Part shown: positions 47,775 through 57,340 of the stretch, piece after piece | How the letters are laid out: each line of letters starts with the position of its first letter | Position numbering within the stretch: the first letter of the stretch is position 1 | Assembly (NCBI GenBank): GCA_937930305.1 | Contig: CALGLE010000013.1 | Span: 22,447 to 86,446 of the forward strand | Reading direction: 5' to 3' | Length of the DNA: 64,000 bases | DNA from: an uncultured Granulosicoccaceae bacterium | GTDB taxonomy: Bacteria > Pseudomonadota > Gammaproteobacteria > Granulosicoccales > Granulosicoccaceae | Position numbers and translations under genes: made by a program | Notes under the pieces: model-generated | Databases searched by the model: none | The model's input: only the letters and a program-made list of their open reading frames with translations | Told to the model about the DNA's origin: nothing

Positions 47775-47791
47775 CAAACGGAACACAAAAC

Positions 47792-48211
47792 ATGCATGAT
47801 TTTCTGATGGCCTTTTTGGGGGGAGCGGTGATTGGGTTGGCAGCAGTGCTATTGATGGCGACTAACGGAAGCATTATGGGAATAAGCGGAATAGCCAGTA
47901 GGCTATTGCCTCCGATATCGACTGATTGGCTATGGCGGTCGGCTTTTCTTGCCGGCGTGCTCGCCGCGCCATTAATAATGACACTAATTACCGGGATACA
48001 GCCAGTCATAGAGATCACGAGCAACGTGGCCTTACAGCTGATAGGTGGCCTATTGGTAGGATTGGGAACGGTAATGGGAAACGGATGCACGTCCGGCCAT
48101 GGCGTGTGCGGTTTATCAAGACTTTCTAATCGTTCGATTGTTGCTACAGGCGTGTTTATGATTTTTGCATTTGGCACTGTTTACCTCTCCCGACACGTCC
48201 TAGGAGCTTAA
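47792..48211 (+). CDS. YeeE/YedE family membrane protein, first half (PmpA-like)
   Basis: 139 residues with about four membrane segments and the Cys-bearing motif GNGCTSGHGVCGLSRLS of the YeeE/YedE sulfur transporters. YeeE takes up thiosulfate through conserved Cys residues; the split form in BigR-type operons is thought to carry sulfur-containing ions. It starts 17 bp after the repressor gene and is followed by the second half 3 bp later. Confidence 0.9.
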   Translation: MHDFLMAFLGGAVIGLAAVLLMATNGSIMGISGIASRLLPPISTDWLWRSAFLAGVLAAPLIMTLITGIQPVIEITSNVALQLIGGLLVGLGTVMGNGCTSGHGVCGLSRLSNRSIVATGVFMIFAFGTVYLSRHVLGA

Positions 48212-48214
48212 ACC

Positions 48215-48676
48215 ATGAAATTATTAAGTGCGTTTTGTATTGGCCTGCTCTTTAGCTTCGGATTGATAATTTCTGGGATGATAAATCCTGCAAAGGTACT
48301 GGCTTTTCTTGATGTCCTTGGGGCATGGGATGCCTCTTTAGCGTTCGTTATGGGGGGAGCTGTGCTAGTCACATCTATTGGTTATCGATCACTTGACAAT
48401 CAAGTTAAACCGCTCTTCGCGTCAGGTTTTTCAATTCCAACACGCACTGACATCGATGGAAATTTAATTGCTGGCCCAGCGTTATTCGGTATTGGCTGGG
48501 GCCTTGTTGGGCTATGCCCAGGACCAGCCTTCGCGGCTGTATCAAGCTCACCAAAGTCGGTGTTGGCATTTTTCTTAGCCATGCTGTTAGGCATGTATTT
48601 GGCGCGCATGCCATGGATAAATTCGAAGCTTCCATTGGGTAGCGTCATAAATTATAGAAGGAAAATTCATGAATAA
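48215..48676 (+). CDS. YeeE/YedE family membrane protein, second half (PmpB-like)
   Basis: 153 residues, DUF6691-type partner of the preceding protein, with about four membrane segments and the motif GIGWGLVGLCPGPAF carrying one Cys. The two halves together match one full YeeE. The last 8 bases overlap the persulfide dioxygenase-type gene. Confidence 0.9.
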   Translation: MKLLSAFCIGLLFSFGLIISGMINPAKVLAFLDVLGAWDASLAFVMGGAVLVTSIGYRSLDNQVKPLFASGFSIPTRTDIDGNLIAGPALFGIGWGLVGLCPGPAFAAVSSSPKSVLAFFLAMLLGMYLARMPWINSKLPLGSVINYRRKIHE

Positions 48677-49535
48677 GCCTGAGGTTACAGCCTTTTTTGA
48701 TGAAACAACAAAGACGATCAGCTATATCGTCTCCGATCCAATCTCCAAAGCCTGTGCCGTAGTCGATTCATTACTGGACTACGAAGCAGCATCCGGAAGA
48801 ACACACACAACATCCGTTGATCGTTTGATTGACTTTGCAAGGGAAGCCGAGCTTCATGTGGAATGGATAATAGATACACACGTCCATGCAGATCACTTAA
48901 CTGCGGCTCCTTATGTAAAGGCACAATTGGGTGGGCGCACAGCAATTGGTGAGCACATTGCTTCGGTACAGCGGGTGTTTGCTGAGGTCTTTAATGAAGG
49001 GCAAAGCTTCCATACCAATGGCACGCAATTCGATCATCTTTTTAAGGATGGCGAGACATACCATGTAGGTAATATCGAAGCCAACGCTATACACACTCCA
49101 GGCCATACACCTGCATGTATGGTTCATTTAATTGGCGATGCAGCTTTCGTTGGAGATACCTTATTCATGCCAGATTTTGGCACTGCTCGTTGTGACTTCC
49201 CCGGCGGTGATGCGCACCAGCTATACCAATCTATTCAAAAGATATATCAGTTACCTCTCAGCACTCGTTTGTTTACTTGTCACGACTACAAGGCACCGGG
49301 GCGTGATCAATTTGCATGGGAAAGCACTGTCATCGAACAGAAAACAAACAATATTCAAGCTCACAAAGGTATATCTGAAAAAGCATTTGTAGAAATGCGA
49401 AATGCACGAGATGCCAAACTAGCTATGCCAGAGTTAATTATTCCATCCGTGCAAGTAAACATGCGCGCCGGAAATATGCCAGAGCCAGAAACTAACGGAA
49501 AGCGTTATTTGAAAATCCCATTGAATACACTCTAG
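48669..49535 (+). CDS. metallo-beta-lactamase-fold persulfide dioxygenase (ETHE1/Blh type)
   Basis: 288 residues. Metal motif HTHVHADHL (His71, His73, Asp75, His76), His146 in TPGHTPACMVH and Asp163 in FVGDTLFMPDFGTARCDFPGGD; the latter segment is characteristic of persulfide dioxygenases and the Blh enzymes of BigR operons. The reaction is oxidation of glutathione persulfide to sulfite. AAGGA lies 7 nt upstream of the ATG. Its place between the sulfur transporter and SulP genes fits detoxification of sulfide and export of the oxidised product. Confidence 0.9.
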   Translation: MNKPEVTAFFDETTKTISYIVSDPISKACAVVDSLLDYEAASGRTHTTSVDRLIDFAREAELHVEWIIDTHVHADHLTAAPYVKAQLGGRTAIGEHIASVQRVFAEVFNEGQSFHTNGTQFDHLFKDGETYHVGNIEANAIHTPGHTPACMVHLIGDAAFVGDTLFMPDFGTARCDFPGGDAHQLYQSIQKIYQLPLSTRLFTCHDYKAPGRDQFAWESTVIEQKTNNIQAHKGISEKAFVEMRNARDAKLAMPELIIPSVQVNMRAGNMPEPETNGKRYLKIPLNTL

Positions 49536-49566
49536 TAATGCTAACCATACCGAAGTGCACATTTAG

Positions 49567-51309
49567 ATGATGCAATTAAACAACGTGCCAATGAAAGTAT
49601 CGAGTTATTTTCCCTTCCTAATTTGGGCCCGAACCTATAACACAGGAACGCTCGGAAACGATTTAGGGGCGTCGCTCATTGTGGTTGTCATGTTAATCCC
49701 ACAATCATTGGCCTACGCAATGCTTGCCGGGCTGCCGCCGGTTGTGGGGCTTTACGCAAGTATTGGCCCCTTACTCATGTACACAATTTTTGGTAGTAGT
49801 CGCACATTATCGGTTGGCCCGGTAGCGGTTGTATCGTTAATGACCGCAGCAGCTGTGAGTCAAATAGCCACTCCGGGAAGCGCTGAATACGCGAGCATCG
49901 CTATGTTGCTGGCCCTCTTGTCTGGTGTTTTTCTATTAATATCAGGTTTTTTACGTCTAGGATTTTTAGCAAATTTACTCAGTCACCCAGTCATATCCGG
50001 CTTCATTACCGCTTCAGGTATTCTAATTGCCCTAAGCCAACTGAAACATTTGTTGGGCATATCAGCTCAAGGCAACTCATTGCCCGAATTGATCACTTCA
50101 CTAACTCAGCATGCCACAGAGTTCAATCCCTTCACATCGATATTAAGTTTGAGTGTGATTGCATTTTTACTATTTTCACGGAACTATTTAAAGCCTTTAC
50201 TGCAATTCGCTCAGATGCGTTCCAGCATGATTAACACAATCACTAAGGTGGGGCCCGCGGTTGCGGTCGTTGCATCCACGTTAGTGGTTGCAGGCATGAA
50301 ATTGGACGAATACGATGTTAACGTTGTGGGAGATATTCCAAAAGGCCTACCTGGAATTACATTTCCTAAGTTTGATGCTGAATTGTGGCAGAAGCTAATA
50401 CCTGCAGCACTACTGATCAGCGTAATTGGATTTGTTGAATCGGTATCCGTTGGACAGACCCTTGCAGCTAAACGACGACAACGAATTGATCCAGATCAAG
50501 AACTTATCGGGCTCGGTTCTGCCAACCTAGCCTCTGCTTTCTCAGGTGGCTTCCCTGTTACGGGTGGTTTTTCCAGATCGGTAGTGAATTTTGATGCGGG
50601 AGCACAAACCCCACTGGCCGGTGCGTTTACAGCACTAGGAAATGCCGTAGCAACATTATATCTAACACCATTGTTTAAGTATCTACCGATCGCAACTCTT
50701 GCCGCAACCATTATCGTGGCGGTACTGTCTTTGATAGATTTTAACGCGATCCGCCGCGCCTGGAATTATTCCAAGAGTGATTTCACTGCTATGATGCTAA
50801 CTATTATCGTAACGTTGATATTTGGTGTTGAACCGGGCGTTATAACTGGAGTTATAGCGTCGCTGTTATTGCATCTATGGCGAACTAGCAGGCCACACAT
50901 CGCAGTAGTCGGTCGAGTGCCAGGGACAGAGCATTTTCGCAACATTCACAGACACTCCGTTGAGACAAATAAGCGCGTATTATCTATTCGAATCGATGAA
51001 AGCCTGTACTTTGCCAATGCTCGATTTCTTGAAGACTCCATTTATGAGTTGGTTGCCGAGAACCAATCTGTTGAACATGTCGTGCTGCTTTGCTCAGCAA
51101 TAAATGAAATAGACGGTAGTGCTGTTGAAAGTCTAGAGTCAGTCAATCAACACTTGATGGAGTCGAATGTTCTACTGCATTTATCTGAAGTTAAAGGTCC
51201 GGTTATGGATCGGCTTAAACGATCACATTTTTTAGAATTATTGTCTGGGCAGATCTTTCTAAGCCAACATGAGGCAGTGTTAAAACTTAATTTTAATAGC
51301 ACAGCTTGA
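49567..51309 (+). CDS. SulP-family anion permease with STAS domain
   Basis: 580 residues. Membrane part of about 12-14 segments with the SulP signature (NDLGASLIVVVMLIPQSLAYAMLAGLPPVVGLYAS), and a C-terminal STAS domain (about 440-570; SIRIDESLYFANARFLED, LLCSAINEIDGSAVESL). It could export sulfate or sulfite made by the upstream enzyme, or import sulfate; direction is not evident. Last gene of the operon. Confidence 0.9.
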   Translation: MMQLNNVPMKVSSYFPFLIWARTYNTGTLGNDLGASLIVVVMLIPQSLAYAMLAGLPPVVGLYASIGPLLMYTIFGSSRTLSVGPVAVVSLMTAAAVSQIATPGSAEYASIAMLLALLSGVFLLISGFLRLGFLANLLSHPVISGFITASGILIALSQLKHLLGISAQGNSLPELITSLTQHATEFNPFTSILSLSVIAFLLFSRNYLKPLLQFAQMRSSMINTITKVGPAVAVVASTLVVAGMKLDEYDVNVVGDIPKGLPGITFPKFDAELWQKLIPAALLISVIGFVESVSVGQTLAAKRRQRIDPDQELIGLGSANLASAFSGGFPVTGGFSRSVVNFDAGAQTPLAGAFTALGNAVATLYLTPLFKYLPIATLAATIIVAVLSLIDFNAIRRAWNYSKSDFTAMMLTIIVTLIFGVEPGVITGVIASLLLHLWRTSRPHIAVVGRVPGTEHFRNIHRHSVETNKRVLSIRIDESLYFANARFLEDSIYELVAENQSVEHVVLLCSAINEIDGSAVESLESVNQHLMESNVLLHLSEVKGPVMDRLKRSHFLELLSGQIFLSQHEAVLKLNFNSTA

Positions 51310-51361
51310 CCGCTCACTAGCTTAGTAATATCTAACAACTTTTCGATGTGCTTACAACAAA

Positions 51362-52201
51362 CTATTTGATTTTGTAATCAATAAATAAACCCGTGGTAAT
51401 CTGTGTTTCAGCACCTCGATTGCGTACTAAATCAGAATCTGTCAGCTCACTACCGAGTGTCGAAATGGACAGCGTGCCGACAACAGCCAAAGATCGGCTT
51501 AAGGGTAAAATGCCCGTTCCGCTAACGCCAACAGACACCACACCCGCACCCGGTCGATAAACCGGAAGTTCTGCGTTGGCAGATTCCGCGATCGATACCC
51601 CCACCAGATTTTGTAGAGTTTGCTGATCACCCAAGAGCAACTCAGCGCCGGCAGACAATATCAACGGCGGGCCAAAGGTCATCACGCGACCGCCGCGACT
51701 TATGCCAAGTGAAAACGAGGTTTGCGGCTCTTCGGCCAATGTACCGTTCATCGTAGCACTGGCTGTCCAGCGTCCAAAATCTGCATCCAGTAATAACCGA
51801 ATTTCAGGCGCTGCATCGATTTCAGCCAGCCCAATAAGATCTTTCGTGGCGTCCCCGGCTATGCGAAACGGATTTTCTCCGTCAGTACTACGACCAAATT
51901 TCGGGGCTAATGCCACCGCCCAACGGCGAGTTGCATTTGGGTTAATTGTATATTGAACGCCTTTACGTACCGAGAGCTCCCAATGCTCTCCCTTCGTTGC
52001 CTGTACAGAAGGGACCAGCAGGATTTCCTGCTCATCATCTCCTGTGTATAACGGGGTAATGATAAAACCTGCCCCTATATTGAAGGTCCAAGCTTCAGAT
52101 ACAGCACTATTTTCCGACGCTATCGCGTTGCTGCCAATGCCTAAATAGATTAACGCCAGCGTGTTAAGACACGCGTGCCGAAATAAAGATTTAATTGTCA
52201 T
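51362..52201 (-). CDS. MipA/OmpV family outer membrane protein
   Basis: 279 residues with a signal peptide (cleavage near AIA-SEN) and alternating beta strands ending in TTGLFIDYKIK, as expected for an outer membrane barrel. The start of the mature part (FNIGAGFIITPLYTGDDEQEI) and the length are typical of MipA/OmpV proteins, which act as porins or scaffold proteins. Convergent with the SulP gene. Confidence 0.78.
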   Translation of the reverse strand: MTIKSLFRHACLNTLALIYLGIGSNAIASENSAVSEAWTFNIGAGFIITPLYTGDDEQEILLVPSVQATKGEHWELSVRKGVQYTINPNATRRWAVALAPKFGRSTDGENPFRIAGDATKDLIGLAEIDAAPEIRLLLDADFGRWTASATMNGTLAEEPQTSFSLGISRGGRVMTFGPPLILSAGAELLLGDQQTLQNLVGVSIAESANAELPVYRPGAGVVSVGVSGTGILPLSRSLAVVGTLSISTLGSELTDSDLVRNRGAETQITTGLFIDYKIK

Positions 52202-52342
52202 GGTTTACCGATGTATTTAATTTCTTAGTACGGTGCAACTGCGAGGAATTAAATGTGAAGCAATGTATCTAGATACTTGAAAGACGTCGATTTAGGGGTA
52301 TCTTCTATATAGGTAGAGAAATACCAGCTTAGGATTGTAAAC

Positions 52343-52813
52343 ATGGTCAATAAAGAAAAACGTAATTTGTTAAAAGCCGGCGGCCTATTAACGTTAAGTG
52401 CCTTGGTTCCTACATCAGTACACGCGCTATCGAAAGTATGGCATAAAGAGGCCCCCAACTATATAGCCGACGGCGGTGTTTTTAAAGACGGACAGCTGCA
52501 AATTGAAATCACCACTGGCAATCATCCCACCATGCGTGTAACCAACACAGGCGCGGAACTGACAATTGTCAGTCAACTGAACCCCGGGGTTGTGCAAGTA
52601 AGTGGTCAAACATTAGATTTAAACAACGCTCTAGCTGGCAGTCGCTACGCAATCGGCGCGGGTCGCAGTCGCACGATTCCTGTCGGAGTCGTCGCAGAAC
52701 AAACGGTGGCTAGTCGGGATATCAAGAAAACGGACAAGCCTTTCAAAGTGATGGCTGTGACAGCCAATCGATCACAGGATCGCCTAGTGCATGCCAACGT
52801 TTTCATGGCTTAA
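52343..52813 (+). CDS. small exported protein of unknown function
   Basis: 156 residues. The N-terminus (KEKRNLLKAGGLLTLSALVPTSVHA) is a signal sequence that resembles a weak Tat leader but lacks the second Arg directly adjacent. The mature part looks beta-rich, with repeated Thr/Val strands and no Cys. I do not recognise the family. AGGA lies 8 nt before the ATG. It is convergent with tex and divergent from the MipA-like gene. Confidence 0.7.
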   Translation: MVNKEKRNLLKAGGLLTLSALVPTSVHALSKVWHKEAPNYIADGGVFKDGQLQIEITTGNHPTMRVTNTGAELTIVSQLNPGVVQVSGQTLDLNNALAGSRYAIGAGRSRTIPVGVVAEQTVASRDIKKTDKPFKVMAVTANRSQDRLVHANVFMA

Positions 52814-52842
52814 ACAATAAATAAATTTGAACAAAAATAAAC

Positions 52843-52895
52843 TGAAGGGGAAGTTTTGGCTTTTGAGAAACGGTTTTTTGCTAGCTTCCCCTTCA
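52843..52895. terminator. bidirectional hairpin between convergent genes
   Basis: TGAAGGGGAAG and CTTCCCCTTCA form an 11-bp stem around a 31-nt loop that contains T-rich runs on both strands. It lies between the ends of the exported protein gene and tex and could serve both. Confidence 0.6.
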
Positions 52896-52908
52896 ATCCA
52901 GAATGTTG

Positions 52909-55278
52909 TTATGGTTTCTTCGCTTTATTACTAGTTTTTTTGGTTAAAGCTGCGTTTAGTGATAACGCTAGAGCGGAATCGGGTTTCGCCTGGGACGCTA
53001 CATGATGTTGCGGCTTGGAATTTTTGCTTGAACTGTTGGGTGAGCGTTGCGTACTTGATTGAGCTCGAGCCGGTCTTTTTCCACTCTCAGAATCATTTGC
53101 GCTATCTGATAATCTCATGGATAAGGCAATGCGATTTCTTGGTACATCCACACTCATCACCTTAACCTTTACAATATCGCCCGCTTTCACGACAGTTCTG
53201 GGGTCTTTAACGAACGTATCAGCCAGCGCTGAAATATGCACCAAGCCATCTTGATGCACACCAACATCCACAAACGCGCCAAACGCCGTCACATTAGTGA
53301 CTTGCCCTTCCAAAACTTGATCGTCCTGTAAATCCTTGATGGATTCAATGCCATCCGCAAATTTCACCGCTTTGAACTCAGGCCGAGGATCACGGCCCGG
53401 TTTATCTAGCTCCAATAAAATGTCTCGAACGGTAGGCTCACCGAAAGTGTCATCGGTAAATTGAGTGGGGTTCAACGTTTTGATGAATGCACTGTCGCCA
53501 ATGAGTTCTTTTAACTCCCGACCGCTGTGCTCGATGATTCGTTTCACCACCGGGTAACTTTCGGGGTGTACACCGGAGGCATCAAGGGGGTTTGTGCCAG
53601 TGGGAATACGTAAAAACCCAGCGCATTGCTCAAACGCCTTGGGCCCAAGACGCGGCACCTTTTTTAGCTGATTGCGATTCTCGAAAGTCCCATGCTCATC
53701 CCGATATGCCACGATATTTTCAGCCAGTGTGGGCGACAACCCGGCGACTCGAGACAGTAAGGCAGCGGAAGCGGTCTCCAAGTTAACGCCCACAGAATTC
53801 ACACAGTCTTCCACGGTTGTTTCCAAGCTTCGAGCCAATGCAGGTTGTGACACATCGTGCTGGTACTGACCCACACCAATCGCTTTGGGATCAATTTTCA
53901 CCAGCTCGGCTAAGGGATCTTGCAAGCGCCGAGCGATAGACACCGCCCCACGAATCGTGACATCCAAATCAGGAAATTCATCTTCGGCTAACTTTGAGGC
54001 TGAGTACACCGATGCACCCGCTTCTGACACCAGCACTTTGGTCAACCCTTTTAGTGAGCTGGTTTTTATCACTTCATCCGCTAACTTCTCTGTTTCTCGA
54101 CTGGCGGTGCCGTTGCCAATTGCGATTAATTCAACCCCATTGTTTTCGCACAACGAGGACAACTTGCTCAGTGCTTGTTTCCATTGTTTCTGTGGCTGAT
54201 GCGGGTATATCGTATCGTGTTGTACCACTTTGCCATTGGCGTCAATCACACACACCTTCACACCAGAGCGGTACCCAGGATCAAGTCCTAATGTAGGACG
54301 AGCACCAGCTGGCGCCGAAAGTAATAGATCTTGCAGATTGGCCGCAAAGACACTGATGGCTTCCGCATCCGCTTTCAATTTTAAAGCGGTAAAGAGTTCA
54401 GCCTCTAAGTGAATGGATAACTTCAATTTCCACACCCAAGCCACCACTTGCTCGCGCCAATCATCACTAGGCCGTTGTTGGTTGGAAAACCCTAAATGGT
54501 TTGCCACGGTGTTAATACATCCGGTGTCCCCATACCCGTCCGCCTCTTTTAATAATAAGCGCAGAGCCAATACCCCTTCGGATCGACCTCGAAACATGGC
54601 AAGCGCACGATGACCCGGTACTTTCGACAACGGCTCTTGATGATCTAAATAATCTTGAAATTTCTCTGTATCAGTGGCTTTTTTAGAAACCAAACTGGAA
54701 CAAAGATAGGATTGATTTTGCAACTGTTCGCGAACCCGGCCAATCAGTTCCGCATCTTCAGCGAAGCGCTCCACTAAAATCGATCTGGCCCCATCTAAAG
54801 CCGCCTTTTCATCGGCTATACCCTTATCAAGAGATACAAAACCACGTGCCTCATCGTCAGGACGTTTCTCTGGAGAATTCCATAACGCATTCGCCAAGGG
54901 TTCTAAGCCAGCAGCGATCGCTATTTGACCTTTTGTTTTGCGTTTCTTTTTGTACGGCAAATACAGGTCCTCTAATACCGATTTTGTGCTTGCCTGCATA
55001 ATTTTGTGTCGCAGATCATCACTCAACGCCCCTTGCTCATCAATGGCCGTCAGGATCGTTTCGCGACGGGCATTAAACTCACGCAAATACCCTAGCTTTT
55101 GTTCTAAATCACGCAGTTGGGTATCGGTTAATCCACCGGTGGCTTCCTTTCGGTAACGAGATATGAAAGGCACCGTATCCCCTGCGTCGAGCATCTCTAC
55201 AGCGACTTTGACTTGTTGAGCAGACGCGTTGATAGCTTCTGCGATGGGTTGGAAAAGCGAGGTATTCTCTGCAGTCAT
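52909..55278 (-). CDS. tex: Tex family RNA-binding transcription accessory protein
   Basis: 789 residues with the standard Tex layout: N-terminal helical part ([16 protein letters not shown]), YqgF-like RNase H domain ([22 protein letters not shown]), helix-hairpin-helix motifs ([26 protein letters not shown]) and an S1 domain ([21 protein letters not shown]). The last ~70 residues are Ser/Lys rich and disordered. The start is ATG 55278, though ATG 55284 is equally possible. Tex associates with RNA polymerase and elongation. Confidence 0.95.
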   Translation of the reverse strand: MTAENTSLFQPIAEAINASAQQVKVAVEMLDAGDTVPFISRYRKEATGGLTDTQLRDLEQKLGYLREFNARRETILTAIDEQGALSDDLRHKIMQASTKSVLEDLYLPYKKKRKTKGQIAIAAGLEPLANALWNSPEKRPDDEARGFVSLDKGIADEKAALDGARSILVERFAEDAELIGRVREQLQNQSYLCSSLVSKKATDTEKFQDYLDHQEPLSKVPGHRALAMFRGRSEGVLALRLLLKEADGYGDTGCINTVANHLGFSNQQRPSDDWREQVVAWVWKLKLSIHLEAELFTALKLKADAEAISVFAANLQDLLLSAPAGARPTLGLDPGYRSGVKVCVIDANGKVVQHDTIYPHQPQKQWKQALSKLSSLCENNGVELIAIGNGTASRETEKLADEVIKTSSLKGLTKVLVSEAGASVYSASKLAEDEFPDLDVTIRGAVSIARRLQDPLAELVKIDPKAIGVGQYQHDVSQPALARSLETTVEDCVNSVGVNLETASAALLSRVAGLSPTLAENIVAYRDEHGTFENRNQLKKVPRLGPKAFEQCAGFLRIPTGTNPLDASGVHPESYPVVKRIIEHSGRELKELIGDSAFIKTLNPTQFTDDTFGEPTVRDILLELDKPGRDPRPEFKAVKFADGIESIKDLQDDQVLEGQVTNVTAFGAFVDVGVHQDGLVHISALADTFVKDPRTVVKAGDIVKVKVMSVDVPRNRIALSMRLSDSANDSESGKRPARAQSSTQRSPNSSSKNSKPQHHVASQAKPDSALALSLNAALTKKTSNKAKKP

Positions 55279-55332
55279 AGACATCCGGATACATAAACCA
55301 GGTGAACAAAAAGCCCTCCATCGTACCACCAC

Positions 55333-55650
55333 AAAAACCCATTCTGTGACGTAGCTGACATTAGTTTTCCGTGCGTTAATTTCCCTTGCCCTGAGTCAAC
55401 TTTTCGTCGTTTTGAATGGGGTAAAAAGTTGTGGTGTTGCCCTCAGAACAGCCGCAAAACGGCTTCGCTTAAAGCCTAGGTTGATCAAAATTTGAACCCA
55501 ACCCAAAGTCGAGCTGAATTTGAAGATAGGGTTGGCCGAAACCATTTTTGCTAGTCGTCGTAGCCGAGCTTGTAAATTGTTCGAGTTTCGGGCAACATTC
55601 GCAAGTCGGAACGGAGTCGGTGGGTTTTCGCATCGGTTCGGTCGGCAAAT
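55333..55650. other. intergenic region upstream of the glycine riboswitch
   Basis: No convincing gene. It must contain the promoter of the riboswitch-dadA transcript and, on the other strand, that of tex. I could not single out a clear -35/-10 pair. An open frame on the minus strand across it runs into the riboswitch and is not supported. Confidence 0.4.
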
Positions 55651-55860
55651 TGTGGGAGAGTTCAGTAACTTTTAGCCTGTTAAAAAGGCAAAAGATCTGC
55701 TGACGCCGAAGGAGCAACGCCCAGTAAACTCTCAGGCACCCGGACCACAGTTTGTTGTAGACATCTGGAGAGTGACAGACCGCATTGTCTGTCCACCGAA
55801 GGGGAAAGGTCACGGCAAGAACATGCCATGACTCATGCTCTCAGGTTCCAAGACAGATGG
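55651..55860 (+). promoter_or_regulatory. tandem glycine riboswitch
   Basis: Two gcvT-type aptamers in series. The first (55651-55749) begins TGTGGGAGAG, has GCCGAAGGAGCAA and ends CTCTCAGG...CCACA, with TGTGG pairing CCACA as P1. The second (55762-55860) begins CATCTGGAGAG, has ACCGAAGGGGAAA and ends GCTCTCAGG...AGATGG, with CATCT pairing AGATG. A 12-nt linker separates them. The gene downstream is an amine/amino-acid oxidoreductase, so glycine likely switches on its own breakdown or that of a related compound. Confidence 0.92.
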
Positions 55861-55922
55861 GATAGCAGCGCAGACAAAATGATTGTCGGCGTATTTGTTA
55901 ACCTGTTTTGGAGCACAAGCTC

Positions 55923-57170
55923 ATGCAACACATTGCCGTTGTGGGTGCGGGTATCACTGGCGTAACTACCGCCTATGCCCTACTGAACCGAGGTTACTCG
56001 GTCACTGTCTTCGATAAAAATCGCTATGCCGCCATGCAAACCTCCTTTGCTAATGGTGGTCAGCTCTCCGCGTCTAACGCAGAAGTTTGGACGCAAGCTT
56101 CCACGATTTTAAAGGGCATCAAATGGATGCTAAAAAAGGATGCGCCTTTATTGGTGAATCCCATGCCCGACTGGCATAAGTATTCTTGGATGGCCGAATT
56201 TGTCAGTAACATCCCTCGCTATGAAGACAACACCGTCGAAACGGCACGTTTAGCCATCGCCGCCAGGCAGCATTTGTTCGCTTGGGCTGAAAAGGAGAAT
56301 ATTGATTTTGATCACGAGCTTCGCGGTATTTTGCATGTGTATCAAGATAAAAAAGGCTTTGATCACGCCACCCGAGTTAATGAGTTATTGAAAAAAGGTG
56401 GGCTGCACAGAGAATCGGTGAGTACCGATGAAATGCGAGCCATTGAACCCGCCCTTTCTGGGGAATTTTATGGTGGCTACTACACCCCCAGTGATTCAAC
56501 CGGTGACATCCATAAGTACACACGCGGCTTAGCTCAGGCTTGTGAGCGAATGGGCGCTCACTTTGAATTTGATGCTCATGTGAAACAACTGGAACACACA
56601 GGCTTAGGAGTTCATCTGGAATACGCCATCGGCCAAGACGCCGAGCCCGTCAGTACGGGCTTTGATGGTGTCGTTGTTTGTGCCGGAATAGAAAGTCGCA
56701 GATTCGCTTCCCAGCTGGGGGATCGAGTGAACATTTATCCCGTCAAAGGCTATTCAATTACGGTTGAACTAAACGATGAAGAAAGCCAGCAAGGCGCGCC
56801 TTGGGTGAGCTTATTAGATGATGATGCGAAAATTGTTACCAGCCGCTTGGGAAGTGATCGTTTTCGCATTGCAGGCACAGCAGAATTTAACGGAGTGAAC
56901 TACGACATTCGTGACGATCGCATTCGTCCCTTGACGGAATGGTGCCGAAAATTATTTCCCAGTGTTAACACCGATTGCGTCATTCCTTGGGCAGGGCTTC
57001 GTCCGATGATGCCAAACATGATGCCACGCGTTGGGGCGGGAAAACACCCTGGCGTATTTTACAACACAGGTCACGGTCATTTGGGTTGGACGCTGTCAGC
57101 GGCGACCGCGGACATGATCGGTGATTCCGTTGAAGCGTCCATGCCAAACCAACTGCGCAAAGCGAGTTAG
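55923..57170 (+). CDS. FAD-dependent D-amino-acid dehydrogenase (DadA-like), glycine-riboswitch controlled
   Basis: 415 residues of the DAO/DadA family: FAD motif VVGAGITGVTTAYALLNRGY, FANGGQLSASNAEVW typical of DadA, and the C-terminal GVFYNTGHGHLGWTLSAATADMI. The enzyme deaminates D-amino acids, probably passing electrons to the respiratory chain. The ATG at 55923 has GGAG 9 nt upstream; a TTG 15 bp earlier is an alternative. The tandem glycine riboswitch ahead suggests that glycine or a close relative is the physiological signal and perhaps substrate. No alanine racemase gene follows. Confidence 0.88.
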   Translation: MQHIAVVGAGITGVTTAYALLNRGYSVTVFDKNRYAAMQTSFANGGQLSASNAEVWTQASTILKGIKWMLKKDAPLLVNPMPDWHKYSWMAEFVSNIPRYEDNTVETARLAIAARQHLFAWAEKENIDFDHELRGILHVYQDKKGFDHATRVNELLKKGGLHRESVSTDEMRAIEPALSGEFYGGYYTPSDSTGDIHKYTRGLAQACERMGAHFEFDAHVKQLEHTGLGVHLEYAIGQDAEPVSTGFDGVVVCAGIESRRFASQLGDRVNIYPVKGYSITVELNDEESQQGAPWVSLLDDDAKIVTSRLGSDRFRIAGTAEFNGVNYDIRDDRIRPLTEWCRKLFPSVNTDCVIPWAGLRPMMPNMMPRVGAGKHPGVFYNTGHGHLGWTLSAATADMIGDSVEASMPNQLRKAS

Positions 57171-57289
57171 CGTTCCGAGCTACCGTTAAATACAGGCAGG
57201 CGGAAGCAGCTTCTGTCTCTATGCTTATGGTGGAAGATGGAGATCACCCGGAAGCAATTGTGAATATCGTTGTTTGATTGTAGCGCTGC

Positions 57290-57328
57290 CATTGTCTGTA
57301 GCCACGCGGGAACACTACCTAGACAATG
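57290..57328 (-). terminator. hairpin after the bkd operon
   Basis: CATTGTCTGTAG and CTAC-CT-AGACAATG pair over 12 bp with a 2-nt bulge, 13 bp past the lpd stop. It is a candidate end of the bkd transcript; there is no clean T-run, so confidence is limited. Confidence 0.45.
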
Positions 57329-57340
57329 ACAGTTTTATAT

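Noticed and set aside
48215..48676. Frameshifted single YeeE gene
   Set aside because: Split YeeE/YedE halves are the normal state in BigR-type operons, and each half has its own start.
55469..55813. Open frame of 114 codons on the minus strand
   Set aside because: It runs antisense through the conserved glycine riboswitch aptamer and has no similarity I recognise.
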